Below are positions 51,870-61,900 of a stretch of DNA of 64,000 nucleotides, piece by piece. Numbering within the stretch: the first letter of the stretch is position 1; every line of letters begins with the position of its first letter. This DNA comes from Aeromonas bestiarum. GTDB taxonomy: Bacteria > Pseudomonadota > Gammaproteobacteria > Enterobacterales > Aeromonadaceae. The position numbers and the translations under genes were made by a program. The notes under the pieces were generated by a model. That model was not told where the DNA came from. It did not search any database and saw only the letters and a list, made by a program, of their open reading frames with translations. The stretch is from NCBI RefSeq assembly GCF_000819745.1, contig NZ_CDDA01000030.1, forward strand, positions 101,398-165,397, read 5' to 3'.

Positions 51870-53312
51870 ATGGCAAAAATAACTGACACCATGATTGGAC
51901 AAATTATTCAGGCCATTGGCGGCCGTAATAATATTGCCAATTGCGGCCATTGTATGACCCGACTGAGACTTGGCCTGACGAATAACCAATATGCCGATCA
52001 CGATGCCATCAAGCGCATTGCCGGCGTACTGGGCGTTATCGTCAGCGATAAGCAGTTTCAGATCGTTCTGGGGCCAGGCAAGGCGCAAACTGCCTGCGAG
52101 ATGATGAGCGACATGTTGGCCAACACTGCGGACAACGGCCCGGATTCCAGCGAGCTGAAGGATGTGGCCGCCGCCAAGAAGCAGGAGCTCAAGCAGAAGC
52201 AAACCAGCGTGGCCCATCGCTTTCTGGCCAAGTTTGCCACCATCTTCACCCCGCTCATCCCCGGTTTCATCGCCGCCGGCCTGTTGCTCGGGGTAGCCAC
52301 CCTGCTGGAGCAAACCTATATGCTGGAAGGCCAGCAGACCGGCTCCATGATGGCGGAAGTGATCAGCTACATGAAGCTGTTCAGCAAGGGATTGTTTAGC
52401 TTCCTCAGCATCCTCATCGGCTACAACGCCCAGAAGGCGTTCGGTGGATCCGGGGTCAATGGCGCCATCCTAGCCTCCCTGTTCGTGATGGGTTATGACC
52501 CCCAGGCAACCAGCGGCGTCTATTCAGGGATCAGCGACTTCTTCGGCCACCAGATAGATCCGCGCGGCAATATCATAGGGGTACTGATCGCCTGTATTCT
52601 GGGGGCCTCAGTGGAGCGTCAGGTACGCCGCTTCATCCCTGACAGTCTGGACATGATCCTCACCTCCTGCATCACCCTGCTGTTCATGGGCGTGATCACC
52701 TTCCTGCTGATCATGCCGATCGGCGTCCAGCTCTACAACGGCATGTCCTGGCTCTTCATCAACCTCAACGGCAACCCGATCGGCACAGCTATCCTGGCCG
52801 GCCTGTTCCTGCTCTCTGTGATGTTCGGCATTCACCAGGGGTTCGTGCCCGTCTACTTCGCGCTGATGGATGCGCAGGGGTTCAACTCCCTGTTCCCCAT
52901 ACTGGCACTGGCTGGGGCCGGCCAGGTGGGCGCCGCACTCGCGCTCTACAGCCGGGCTGGCAAGGACTCCCTGCTGCGCACCCAGGTGAAGGGCACCATA
53001 ATCCCCGGCATTCTGGGGGTCGGTGAGCCGCTGATCTATGGCGTCACCCTGCCGAGAGTCAAACCCTTCATCACCGCCTGTCTGGGTGGTGCACTGGGCG
53101 GCTTCTTCGTCGGTCTAGTGGCTTACATGGGCCTGCCGGTCGGTCTCAATACCGTGTTCGGTCCCTCCGGTATAGTGGCCCTGCCGCTGATGACCTCCGC
53201 CCAGGGGATCTTCCCCGGCATGATGGTCTATGCCGCCGGTCTCGCCATCGCCTACTTCGGTGGCTACCTCTTCACCCTGATGTTCGGCTGCAAAGACGTC
53301 GATTTGAGCTGA
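51870..53312 (+). CDS. murP: MurNAc-specific PTS enzyme IIBC MurP
   Basis: 480 residues. The N-terminal EIIB domain has [13 protein letters not shown] (phospho-Cys28, as in E. coli MurP), then [21 protein letters not shown] linker to about 120 leads to the EIIC membrane domain with ten or so helices: [30 protein letters not shown] and [18 protein letters not shown]. It imports and phosphorylates N-acetylmuramic acid; a separate EIIA (Crr) is needed. It follows murQ by 117 bp with a palindrome between. Confidence 0.95.
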   Translation: MAKITDTMIGQIIQAIGGRNNIANCGHCMTRLRLGLTNNQYADHDAIKRIAGVLGVIVSDKQFQIVLGPGKAQTACEMMSDMLANTADNGPDSSELKDVAAAKKQELKQKQTSVAHRFLAKFATIFTPLIPGFIAAGLLLGVATLLEQTYMLEGQQTGSMMAEVISYMKLFSKGLFSFLSILIGYNAQKAFGGSGVNGAILASLFVMGYDPQATSGVYSGISDFFGHQIDPRGNIIGVLIACILGASVERQVRRFIPDSLDMILTSCITLLFMGVITFLLIMPIGVQLYNGMSWLFINLNGNPIGTAILAGLFLLSVMFGIHQGFVPVYFALMDAQGFNSLFPILALAGAGQVGAALALYSRAGKDSLLRTQVKGTIIPGILGVGEPLIYGVTLPRVKPFITACLGGALGGFFVGLVAYMGLPVGLNTVFGPSGIVALPLMTSAQGIFPGMMVYAAGLAIAYFGGYLFTLMFGCKDVDLS

Positions 53313-53334
53313 TCCCCGATTTACTGCCAAGACC

Positions 53335-53360
53335 ACGGGTTCCGATTCATCGGAACCCGT
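53335..53360. repeat. hairpin between murP and porin gene
   Basis: A 12-bp perfect stem (ACGGGTTCCGAT with ATCGGAACCCGT) with 2-nt loop, 23 bp after murP. No T run, so probably an mRNA stability or partial-termination element. Confidence 0.7.
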
Positions 53361-53412
53361 CAAAAACATACCTGAAATCTGCTCGTCGGATTATTTAAGG
53401 AATAATTATCCC

Positions 53413-54486
53413 ATGAAAAAATATATTCTGGCCTCGTCCATTCCCGCCCTTATTTTTTGTGCGACCAGTCATGCTGCCGTTATTTATCAGGCCGATGACG
53501 GCTCCAACGTAGACCTGTATGGTCGACTCGGATTCAATATTTCAGACAAGAAGAGCGGCAATAACCAAGGCGACTTCGATGGCCGCATCGGTTTTACCGC
53601 CAGCCAGACCGTCAATGATTCCGTCTCCGTGATTGGCATGGCGCAATATCAAGTAAACGCCGCCGAATATGCCAATAACGTGCAGAAGAACAGCAGCGAC
53701 CTCACCGCCCGCTATGTCTGGGCCGGTATCGATGCTGGCCAGTATGGCAAGCTGACCGGTGGCCGGGTCTCCTCCGGTCTCATCATGTTTACCGACATAG
53801 GTGACGTGTTTGCCGCCTCCGACGTCGCCATGGCCCGTCAGGCCAGCAAGATAGACGCCACAGCAGTGCAGGTGTTCCGGCAGGATGGCACCCTGCAGTA
53901 TCAGAACAGTCTGGGCAATCTGGACTTCTCCCTCGGCTATATCCTGGGCAATGGCACCTCGGATCTCGATTACGGCTACAACGCCGCCCTGCGCTACACC
54001 ATCGACATGGGGGCTGCGGGTCGGCTGGTACCCGTACTGGCCTATCAGCAGAGTCAAGCCGCCCAGAGTGATGCCAGCATGGTCAGCGAAGATGCCGACC
54101 AGTATCGCTTCACCGGTGTCGGCAGCCGTTATTACCTTGGCAAGCTGATGCTGGGGGCGCTCTATGCCAGGGATCAGGTGAGCTATCGCCACGGTCTGGC
54201 TGACAGTGAAGACAAGGTATGGGAGCTGACTGCCGTCTATGACATCGATCCCAAGTGGAGTCTTCGCGCCGGTTACCGCCACCTGGACAACGAAGGAGGT
54301 GATGGCATGGCGCTGCGCGACACCACGCTAGAGGTGCAGTACAAGCTCACGCCTAGATCCTCCCTCTACAGCGCCTATGTCTTCCGTGATGGCGAGGATG
54401 GCCTGCAGGGCAATACACGCACCAGTTTTGGGGGCAGCAGCAACAGCGATGACTTCTATCATCTGGGGCTGAGATACGAATTCTGA
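53413..54486 (+). CDS. Gram-negative porin
   Basis: 357 residues. Signal peptide (MKKYILASSIPALIFCATSHA), then AVIYQADDGSNVDLYGRLGF, the standard beginning of trimeric general porins, and a C-terminal Phe after LRYEF. The 16-strand barrel pattern with loop 3 around GLIMFTDIGDVFAASD fits. Its place directly after murP in what looks like one transcript suggests outer-membrane entry of MurNAc or muropeptides; that role is inferred from context only. AAGGA lies 8 bases before the ATG. Confidence 0.9.
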   Translation: MKKYILASSIPALIFCATSHAAVIYQADDGSNVDLYGRLGFNISDKKSGNNQGDFDGRIGFTASQTVNDSVSVIGMAQYQVNAAEYANNVQKNSSDLTARYVWAGIDAGQYGKLTGGRVSSGLIMFTDIGDVFAASDVAMARQASKIDATAVQVFRQDGTLQYQNSLGNLDFSLGYILGNGTSDLDYGYNAALRYTIDMGAAGRLVPVLAYQQSQAAQSDASMVSEDADQYRFTGVGSRYYLGKLMLGALYARDQVSYRHGLADSEDKVWELTAVYDIDPKWSLRAGYRHLDNEGGDGMALRDTTLEVQYKLTPRSSLYSAYVFRDGEDGLQGNTRTSFGGSSNSDDFYHLGLRYEF

Positions 54487-54496
54487 TCCTGCCAAA

Positions 54497-54518
54497 GGGG
54501 CTGGCCCGTGCCGGCCCC
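54497..54518. repeat. hairpin between porin gene and yccT-like gene
   Basis: A 9-bp stem with one G-T pair (GGGGCTGGC with GCCGGCCCC) and 4-nt loop, 11 bp after the porin stop. Confidence 0.6.
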
Positions 54519-54532
54519 GTCACCGAGGAACC

Positions 54533-55153
54533 ATGTCCATGATAAAACCCATCCGAACCCTGCTGCTGGCGACACTGACCCTGAGCCAGGGCGCCTGGGC
54601 TACGACTCTGACCCTCGCCGATAATCTGGCACTGCTGGCAACCCAGATGGCTAGCCCCACCACCTTTGAGCAGACCTTACCCCTGCCAGAGAGCGACACC
54701 CACCTGCTGGTGCGCTTCGACAGCCCGCGAGATCCTCGTTCTGCCAACGAGAGCCAGGGCAGGATCACCTCTTCCCCCTTGCTGCTGACTCTGAACGGCA
54801 AGGAACGGGGACAATTGCGACTGAGCACGCCCCCGCTCGACACGCCACAGGCGGTGCGTGACTTCGCCCGCACCCCACGCCTGTTGCTGCAAGATGAGCA
54901 GGGCCAACCTGTGCCCTTCACTCTGCGCCCGCTCAAAGGCGGTACCCTGTTTACCGACTATCAGGCCCTGCTCGCGACCGAACTGGCGCCACAGCCCTCA
55001 TGGTCGGCGAGACCTGCTGCGCCGGTCACCGCCAGCCAGCTGCCGGCAGGTGCCCTCAACCAAGAACAAGCCGATAAACTGCTGCGCACCCTCTATCAGC
55101 AGGCGGACGGCGAGCGCCGCAAGTCCTTCATGCGCTGGGCGCTGGATCTGTAG
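54533..55153 (+). CDS. DUF2057 (YccT-like) secreted protein
   Basis: 206 residues with a signal peptide (IRTLLLATLTLSQGAWA). The mature part begins TTLTLADNLALLATQMA, then the LLVRFDSP strand, DFARTPRLLLQDEQGQPVPFTL and a helical end with EQADKLLRTLYQQADGERRKSFMRWALDL. This matches the DUF2057/YccT family of periplasmic proteins, whose function is largely unknown. GAGGAA precedes the ATG. Same transcript as the porin, with a hairpin between; terminator follows. Confidence 0.75.
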   Translation: MSMIKPIRTLLLATLTLSQGAWATTLTLADNLALLATQMASPTTFEQTLPLPESDTHLLVRFDSPRDPRSANESQGRITSSPLLLTLNGKERGQLRLSTPPLDTPQAVRDFARTPRLLLQDEQGQPVPFTLRPLKGGTLFTDYQALLATELAPQPSWSARPAAPVTASQLPAGALNQEQADKLLRTLYQQADGERRKSFMRWALDL

Positions 55154-55189
55154 AGCCGGGAACGACTATCGACCCGAATGCCGGAAACG

Positions 55190-55215
55190 AAAAGGGGAGC
55201 CGAGGCTCCCCTTTT
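55190..55215. terminator. bidirectional terminator
   Basis: Stem GGGGAGCC with GGCTCCCC (effective loop 4), A4 on the left and T4 on the right, between the mur operon and convergent murR. Confidence 0.92.
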
Positions 55216-55216
55216 G

Positions 55217-56080
55217 TCACTCCTTGTTGAGCCGGTCGATGGCGCCCCGGGTGCCATCGATCAGGGCCCAGGCCTGCTCATCACGCCGTTGTACCAGCCC
55301 CAGGAAGAGGATATCCGTGATGGTGTTCTGAGCCGTGCGCGACGAGATGGAAGAGATGCGCAGTTCGTTCTCCTCAGCGACCGTATCCAGCACCAGATCC
55401 GCCATCTGTCGTAACGGTGTGCTGCGAAACGAGGTGACCGCGATCAGGGTCGCACCATTGCGTTTGGCCAGCTCGGCCGCCGCCAGCACATCCCGGCTGG
55501 AGCCGGAGTAGGAAACCACCAGTTGCACATCGCCCGGCCCCAGCGTCTGGGCGATGGAGATCTGCACATGGCTATCCTGGGCAAACAGGGTCGTCACCCC
55601 GATCTTGAGCAACTTGTACCAGAGATCCTTGGCGGTCAATGCCGAGCCGCCTATCCCCACCAGTTGCACTCGCCCCGCCTGATTGATGGCATCAAGCACC
55701 CGCTCCAGCGTCCCGTTATCGATCGCCTGGGTCGTCTCTATGATGGAGTTGATCTTCTCCTGTGCCAGCTTCTTGGCCATGGTCTCCAGATCGTCGTCCC
55801 GACCTATGCCGTTGTAGAGATCACCGATATTGTCAGTCTTGATGGCATGTTTGCGACCCAGATCCTCGCTGACTGCCAATTTGAAGGCGGTGAAGCCCTT
55901 GAACCCTATCTTCTGGGTGAACTTCACTATGCTCGACTGGCTCACATCGGCCTGCAGGGCCAGCTCCTGCGAGGAGAAGTGGGTCACCTGCTCCGGGCTA
56001 GCCAGGATGTAATCAGCGATCTTGAGCTCGCTGGGGGAGAGCTGACTCCTGATATTGGATATTTTTGACAGGGTAAGCAT
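55217..56080 (-). CDS. murR: RpiR-family regulator, MurR-like
   Basis: 287 residues. An N-terminal HTH_6 domain (about 1-78) with SELKIADYILASPEQV and ADVSQSSIVKFTQKIGFKGFTAFK, and a C-terminal SIS sugar-phosphate domain (about 120-265) with GIGGSALTAKDLWYKLLKIG and SYSGSSRDVLAAAELAKRNG. E. coli MurR, of the same design, represses murQP and is relieved by MurNAc-6-phosphate. Placed next to and convergent with the mur operon. It lies 32 bp behind tldD on the same strand and could also be read from that promoter. Confidence 0.9.
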   Translation of the reverse strand: MLTLSKISNIRSQLSPSELKIADYILASPEQVTHFSSQELALQADVSQSSIVKFTQKIGFKGFTAFKLAVSEDLGRKHAIKTDNIGDLYNGIGRDDDLETMAKKLAQEKINSIIETTQAIDNGTLERVLDAINQAGRVQLVGIGGSALTAKDLWYKLLKIGVTTLFAQDSHVQISIAQTLGPGDVQLVVSYSGSSRDVLAAAELAKRNGATLIAVTSFRSTPLRQMADLVLDTVAEENELRISSISSRTAQNTITDILFLGLVQRRDEQAWALIDGTRGAIDRLNKE

Positions 56081-56112
56081 GGGTTCTCTCTGTTCTTGTT
56101 TTGCCGAAAACC

Positions 56113-57561
56113 TTACTGGGTGCCACCCACTGTGAGCTGGTCCAGCTTGAGGGTGGGCTGGCCGACCCCGACTGGAATGCTCTGCCCCTCCTTGCCGCAG
56201 ACGCCGACCCCGCGATCGAGCGCCAGATCCCGACCCACCATGGAGACCTGGCTCATGGCCTCGGGGCCGTTGCCGATCAGGGTCGCGCCCTTGATGGGGG
56301 TCGTTATCTTGCCATCCTCGATGAGGTAGGCCTCGGAGGCGGAAAAGACGAACTTGCCGGAGGTGATATCCACCTGACCGCCGCCGAAGTTGGGGGCATA
56401 GATGCCCTTCTTCACCGAGGCGATGATCTCCGCCGGATCATACTGACCCGCCAGCATGTAGGTGTTGGTCATGCGCGGCATCGGCAGGGCGGCGTAGGAT
56501 TCGCGGCGACCGTTGCCGGTGAGCGGCACGCCCATCAGGCGGGCGTTCTGCTTGTCTTGCAGATAGCCTTTCAGGATCCCGTTTTCGATCAAGACGTTGT
56601 AGCCGCCCGGCGTCCCCTCGTCATCTATGCTGACGGAGCCGCGCCGACCCGGCAGGGTGCCGTCATCGACTATGGTGCAGTGTTTGGAGGCGACCTGCTC
56701 GCCGATGCGACCGGCGAAGGCGGACGAGCCCTTGCGGTTGAAGTCCCCCTCCAGACCATGGCCCACGGCTTCGTGCAGCAGCACGCCGGGCCAGCCGGCA
56801 CCGAGCACCACCGGCATGGTGCCAGCCGGGGCGTCTATGGCCTCGAGGTTGACCAGCGCCTGACGCACCGCCTCGCGCACATAGCCGAAGGCCCGGCTCT
56901 CCAGCCCGTCCAGCTCCAGGAAATAGTCATAACCACAGCGACCACCGCCACCCGCGCTGCCGCGCTCGCGGCGATCCCCCTTCTCGGCGATCACTGTCAC
57001 CGACAAACGTACCAGCGGGCGCACGTCGGCGGCGAGCGTGCCGTCGGTGGCGGCCACCAGTATCTCTTCATAGACGCCGCTGATGGAGGCCATCACCTGA
57101 TTGATCGCGGGATCCAGGCTGCGGGCAAACTTGTCCATCTGCTCCAGCAGGGCGATCTTTTGGTGCTTGTCGAGGGTCTGCAGGGGATCCATGGCCGGAT
57201 AGAGCAGGTTGGCCTCCGTGCGGGCCCAGGCCTTCACCTTGCCCTGGGCACCGGCGGCGGCTATGCCACGGGCAGCGGTAACCGACTGTTGCAGCGCCAG
57301 CAGGCTCAGCTCATCGGAATAGGCGAAGCCCGTCTTCTCGCCACTGACGGCGCGGACCCCGACCCCCTGGTCGATGTTGTAGCTGCCATCCTTGACGATG
57401 CCGTCTTCCAGCATCCAGGACTCGTGCCAGCTGCGCTGGAAATAGAGGTCGCCGAACTCCACCTGATGGCTCATCAGGCTGCCGAGCAGCTGCTGCAGGC
57501 GGCCTTCATCTAGGTCGTTCGGGGCCAACAATGAGGCACTAACCTGGCTCAATAGACTCAA
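56113..57561 (-). CDS. tldD: metalloprotease TldD
   Basis: 482 residues, aligning with E. coli TldD from memory. [23 protein letters not shown] contains the HExxxH zinc motif; [14 protein letters not shown] and [20 protein letters not shown] are further markers. TldD with TldE (PmbA) forms a barrel that degrades unfolded peptides, processes microcin B17 precursor and affects CcdA turnover. The start is TTG at 57561, supported by GGAG about 8 bases upstream and by matching the E. coli start MSL. Confidence 0.95.
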   Translation of the reverse strand: MSLLSQVSASLLAPNDLDEGRLQQLLGSLMSHQVEFGDLYFQRSWHESWMLEDGIVKDGSYNIDQGVGVRAVSGEKTGFAYSDELSLLALQQSVTAARGIAAAGAQGKVKAWARTEANLLYPAMDPLQTLDKHQKIALLEQMDKFARSLDPAINQVMASISGVYEEILVAATDGTLAADVRPLVRLSVTVIAEKGDRRERGSAGGGGRCGYDYFLELDGLESRAFGYVREAVRQALVNLEAIDAPAGTMPVVLGAGWPGVLLHEAVGHGLEGDFNRKGSSAFAGRIGEQVASKHCTIVDDGTLPGRRGSVSIDDEGTPGGYNVLIENGILKGYLQDKQNARLMGVPLTGNGRRESYAALPMPRMTNTYMLAGQYDPAEIIASVKKGIYAPNFGGGQVDITSGKFVFSASEAYLIEDGKITTPIKGATLIGNGPEAMSQVSMVGRDLALDRGVGVCGKEGQSIPVGVGQPTLKLDQLTVGGTQ

Positions 57562-57772
57562 TCTTCTTCTCCACTCTCGTAACGAGATGTTTTAACCGTT
57601 TGTCGACTCGCAGGGTCGATTGGCCGCATGGCGGCATCATCGAATGGCTGCGAATCCAATTGCATAGGGTCTGCATCACGGCCGATCAGGCTTTGCCCAA
57701 TCGACCCGACAACAGCCGGACCCGGCTTAGTAGCGGTCAGCGGCTGCGTTTCAATAATTGTTCATCACGCCA

Positions 57773-58594
57773 TCAGAGCAGACGGGCGTGGCTCAGCACC
57801 GGCATAGTGCGCTTCAATTCATCGACAAGCCTGGCATCCATCTGTGCCAGCACTGTGGCGCGGCCCGTTGGCTGGCAGGCCAGCACCCGGCCCCAGGGGT
57901 CGATCACCATGCTGTGGCCCCAGGTCTGACGCCCCGTCTCGTGGGTACCGCCCTGATTGGCGGCCACCACATAGCACTGATTCTCGATGGCGCGGGCCCG
58001 CAGCAGCGGTTCCCAGTGCGCCTCGCCGGTCACGGCGGTAAAGGCGGCAGGCACCAGCAGCACGCGGGCTCCGGCCCTGGCCAGCTGGCGGTAAAGCTCG
58101 GGAAAGCGCAGATCATAACAGATAGAGAGGCCGAGGGGACCAAAGGGGGAGTCCACCAGCACAGGCTGGCTCCCCGGGCTGAAGGTCTCCGACTCCCGGT
58201 AGCGACCCTGATTGTCGGCCACGTCCACATCGAACAGGTGGATCTTGTGGTAGTGCCCCTTGAGCTCGCCACTCGGGTCAAACACCAGCGAGCTGGTATG
58301 GATATGCTCCGAACCTGCGCTGGTGGTCGGCATGGCCCCCGCCACCAGCCAGATGCCGTAGTCGCGGGCCCACTCGGCCAGCTGTTGCTGGATCGGCGCT
58401 GCTCCGCCCAGATCGGGGCCTATGGTCTCAGCCCCGTCCAGATAGCCCTGCCGCTCGCCAAACAGGGCGAAGTTCTCCGGCAGCAGCACCAGCAGTGGCC
58501 GCTCACTCGGCAGCAGGGCCAGCTCGGCGGCGATCTGCTCCCGGTTATCCTGCCAGCAACGGCCGGACACCAGCTGTATTGCGGCTAACCACAT
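57773..58594 (-). CDS. carbon-nitrogen hydrolase (Nit-like amidase)
   Basis: 273 residues of the nitrilase superfamily. The catalytic triad is Glu40 (VLLPENFALF), Lys117 (HYHKIHLFD) and Cys159 (LSICYDLRFPELYR). These features and HWEPLLRARAIENQCYVVAANQGG fit the Nit/NIT2-like branch, which hydrolyses amides such as deaminated glutathione or omega-amidated ketoacids. Its position between yhdP and tldD is typical in Vibrio and Aeromonas. It starts at 58594, 25 bp behind the Dabb gene. Confidence 0.9.
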   Translation of the reverse strand: MWLAAIQLVSGRCWQDNREQIAAELALLPSERPLLVLLPENFALFGERQGYLDGAETIGPDLGGAAPIQQQLAEWARDYGIWLVAGAMPTTSAGSEHIHTSSLVFDPSGELKGHYHKIHLFDVDVADNQGRYRESETFSPGSQPVLVDSPFGPLGLSICYDLRFPELYRQLARAGARVLLVPAAFTAVTGEAHWEPLLRARAIENQCYVVAANQGGTHETGRQTWGHSMVIDPWGRVLACQPTGRATVLAQMDARLVDELKRTMPVLSHARLL

Positions 58595-58619
58595 GACTCT
58601 CTCCTTGTCGCTCTGGCCG

Positions 58620-58940
58620 TCAGACAGTGACAGCATCCCCCGCTTGCAGGGTGTAATCCAGCACTATGATGCGTTCCAGCACGGGACGAAAGAGCGCCTT
58701 GAGGGCGTCGTGATCCGGGTGGGGCAGATAGCGCTGGCGGGCGGCCTCGTCGGCGAAGGTCATCAGCACGCTGTGGGTAAAACCCTCGGCACGCCCCTCC
58801 GGACTGTCATTTTGGCCCCACTCCACGGCCAGCACGCCACTGACCTGATGGGGGATGGCGAGAAAGGCCGCCCTGACGGCCGCGATAGCGTCGGGACTGG
58901 CCTCACCCTTGAAGGTGATCAGCAGAATATGTCGGATCAT
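58620..58940 (-). CDS. Dabb-domain (stress-responsive A/B barrel) protein
   Basis: 106 residues: MIRHILLITFKGEASPDAIAAVRAAFLAIP, then VEWGQNDSPEGRAEGFTHSVLMTFADEAARQRYLPHPDHDAL. This is the dimeric alpha-beta barrel (PF07876), with the HPDHDAL segment typical of it. Functions are little known. It sits 37 bp behind yhdP and 25 bp before the Nit-like gene, most likely in one transcript with both. Confidence 0.9.
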   Translation of the reverse strand: MIRHILLITFKGEASPDAIAAVRAAFLAIPHQVSGVLAVEWGQNDSPEGRAEGFTHSVLMTFADEAARQRYLPHPDHDALKALFRPVLERIIVLDYTLQAGDAVTV

Positions 58941-58977
58941 GGCTCACTCCTTGTGATGGCAATACCCGCCACCAGCC

Positions 58978-61900
58978 TCAGCGCTGGGCGGGCCCCGCGT
59001 GTTTGGGGGTCAGCAGGAAGGGGGTGACCTCCTGCGCCGGCAGATTGGGCGCCACCGCATCGACCGCCTCCTTCTGCTGCTGGTTGAGCTTGATGCGAGC
59101 CCTGTCCCGCCCCGCCTCGATCAGCTTGGGAGCATCCAGCGGACCCGAAACCCGAAAATCGATGCGGGTGACCACGTCCACCACCGGCTCCAGCAGCTTG
59201 GAGAGGGCCAGCACATAGAGGCCGGTGATCGGGGTCAGGGAGAAGGCCGCCACCACCGGCAGGGTACCGCCCAGGTTGGGGGAGAAGCTCAGCTCGTAGT
59301 CGAGTCGCCAGCGTACCAGGTCGGCGATGCCTTCGCCGCGCAGGTTGCCCGCCGCTCCCTTCATGTAGAAGTCCTGATTATCCACCACCCCTTGCTTGAT
59401 CTTGGCGGAGGCGGACATGGATTCGAAATAGAAGCCCTTGTCGAACACATCGCGGAAATCAAGCCGCAGCTTGCGCAGCAGGGAATCGAGGCTGAGCAGA
59501 GAGAGCAGGCGCGCGCCCTTGTCATTGACCTCGCGCAGCGTGCCCCCCTCCAGCTGATAGTTGGCACTGCCGGCCAGGGTCGGCACATCCAGCCGATAGG
59601 GCACATCGTTCCAGTTCAGATCCAGCGCCATCTTGCCGGGCGCATCGCCGATGGGCGAGGTATAGCCGAGCCGCTTGAGCAGCAGCTCGCTGTTGTTGCT
59701 GCTGATGCTGGCACGGGCATGGGTCTGCATCCGGCCGGGCTGGGCCAGCCAGTCCACAGTGCCGGTCAGCTGGCTGCCCGCCAGCCGCATGTCCAGCCCC
59801 TTGAGGGTCAGCTTGTTGGCGCCGGGCACCAGCTCTCCCTTCACCTCCCCCAGCGGCAGGGCGCCGAAGCGGCAGTCCACGCAGCTGAAGGTGAGCCAGG
59901 GAATGGCGTCCATGATAGCCCTGTCCTGTCTGGCATCGGGCTCGGGGCTCAGATCCGAACTCTTGCCGGACCAATAGATGCGGGCAAATTTCGCGTCTAT
60001 GGGCTGACGCTCGGTCACCGGCAGGCGCACCACTCCCATCACATCCGGGCTGTCGATCATCACCTCGGTGGCCTGCTTGACCGGCCCCACGGTGAAGTGC
60101 ACCGCCTTGAGGTTGGCGCTGCCGATGTCGGCGCGGGCCAGCTGGCCGTCCACCCACCACTCCTGGGGCAGGAAGGCGGGACCGACCACGGCATTGCCGC
60201 CCGCCGCCGTGCTCGCCGGCAGCCATTGCTTGAGTCGGGCCAGCCAGCCGGCCACATCCGCCTGCTGCTGGTTGATGGCCAGCAGCAGGGGCTTGTCACG
60301 CAGCACCCGGGCTCCGGGCTGACCCACGTCCACCCGCACCCGGCTGAGGTAAGGCACCCCATCGCCATAGACCAGCCGGCTCTGCATATCCACATCCGCC
60401 CCCAGCACGGCGCGAATGTCGGCGCTGCCGTCGCGGCCACGGGCTGTCACCTTGAGCGGCAAGCGGCTGTTGGCGTCCTTGGCCAGCGGCGAGGGCAGAT
60501 CCAGCCCCATGCCCTGCAGGTTGGAGTCCAGCGCCAGCTGGAAGCTGAACGGCTTGTCATTGGGCAGGGTCAGCCCCAGGGTGCCGGCCCAGTTGCCACG
60601 CCCCTTGAGGATGTCGAGCACAGGCAGATCGCGGCGCTGGCGGCTGCTGTCCCACAAGCCCTTGAACTTGAGGTCGACCTGATAGCGGTTCGGCTGCTGC
60701 CGGCCCTGATAATCCAGGGTCAGCGGCTGGTTCCACAGGCTCGCCTTGAGGTTGCTGAAACGGGTCTGCTCGTTGTCATATTCGAGCCGCCCCTGCACCT
60801 GCTCCAGCGGCAGATCCAGGCTGGCCACCCGCACCTTGTTGTTGCTGAACAGGGCGTCGCCGCTCGCCTTGACCTCGCTCTCGCCATCGAGGGGGATATC
60901 CAGCTTGACCGAGCCCTTGAGCGGGCCCCGGATCTCGATCTCCCGCAGCGCCTGACCGACGGAGTCCCCCAGCGGGGAGTCCTGCAGGTAGTCGCTGATG
61001 GCCTTGCCCTCGCCCTCGACCTTGGCATCCACATAGAGGTGGGCGCCCGGGTAGAGATCCGGGATCCAGGCATGGACCGAGTCGGAGCCGGCCTTGCCGA
61101 GCCGGGTGGAGCGGCTGTTCATGTCGAGACTGGCGTTCTGGAACAGCAGGTCTATCTGCAGATCGGTGAGCGGTTGCCAACCGGGGAAGAACTGGAAGGT
61201 GGCCCGTTCCAGCGGCACCGCCACCTGGAAGATGCCCTCGCCCTTGCTGTAGGGGAAATCCTTGAACTCGCCGTACCAGAGCAGATCCGCGCCCCTGGCC
61301 TGGCCGCCCTTGATGGCACCGCTCAGGTAGTCCACCAGGCTCTTGCTCATCACCTGCAAGGGATAGTAGCGATCCGCATTGCCCGCATTCTTGACGTCGA
61401 TGCGACCGGTCAGGGCGAGGAAGGTGTGTTCGTACAGATCCATTCTGAAACGGCTGGCGAGGGTCAGATCCGGGTTGTCCAGCGCCACGTCCTGACCATA
61501 GAGCACCCAGCCCCTGGGATCCTGCCACCAGTCGAGCCGCGCCGAGAAGCTGTCAACCGGGATCGGCTCCTTGAAGTGGCGAGCCGGATCCACTTTATCC
61601 TTGTGCAGCGCCAGCCGGGCGCTGCCGCCGGTCGGGGTCAGCCAGAACTCGCCATTGAGATCCTGCACGCCGGGCACGTCCTGCCAGGCGGTGACCTTGA
61701 TGTGGGAGAGCTGGCCGCTGAGGGAGAGCCCGCGCCAGTCGGCGTCGGCCTGCAGGACAAGATCCTGCAGCTGGCCCTTGGGCTGGGTGCGCTTGAGGGT
61801 TTCGGTCAACTCTGGGTAGAGGCCGGAGACCAGCTGGCTCAGATTGGCGACCTGATCCAGATCGATGGAGGGCACATAGCCCTGAATGCGGGAGCCAACC

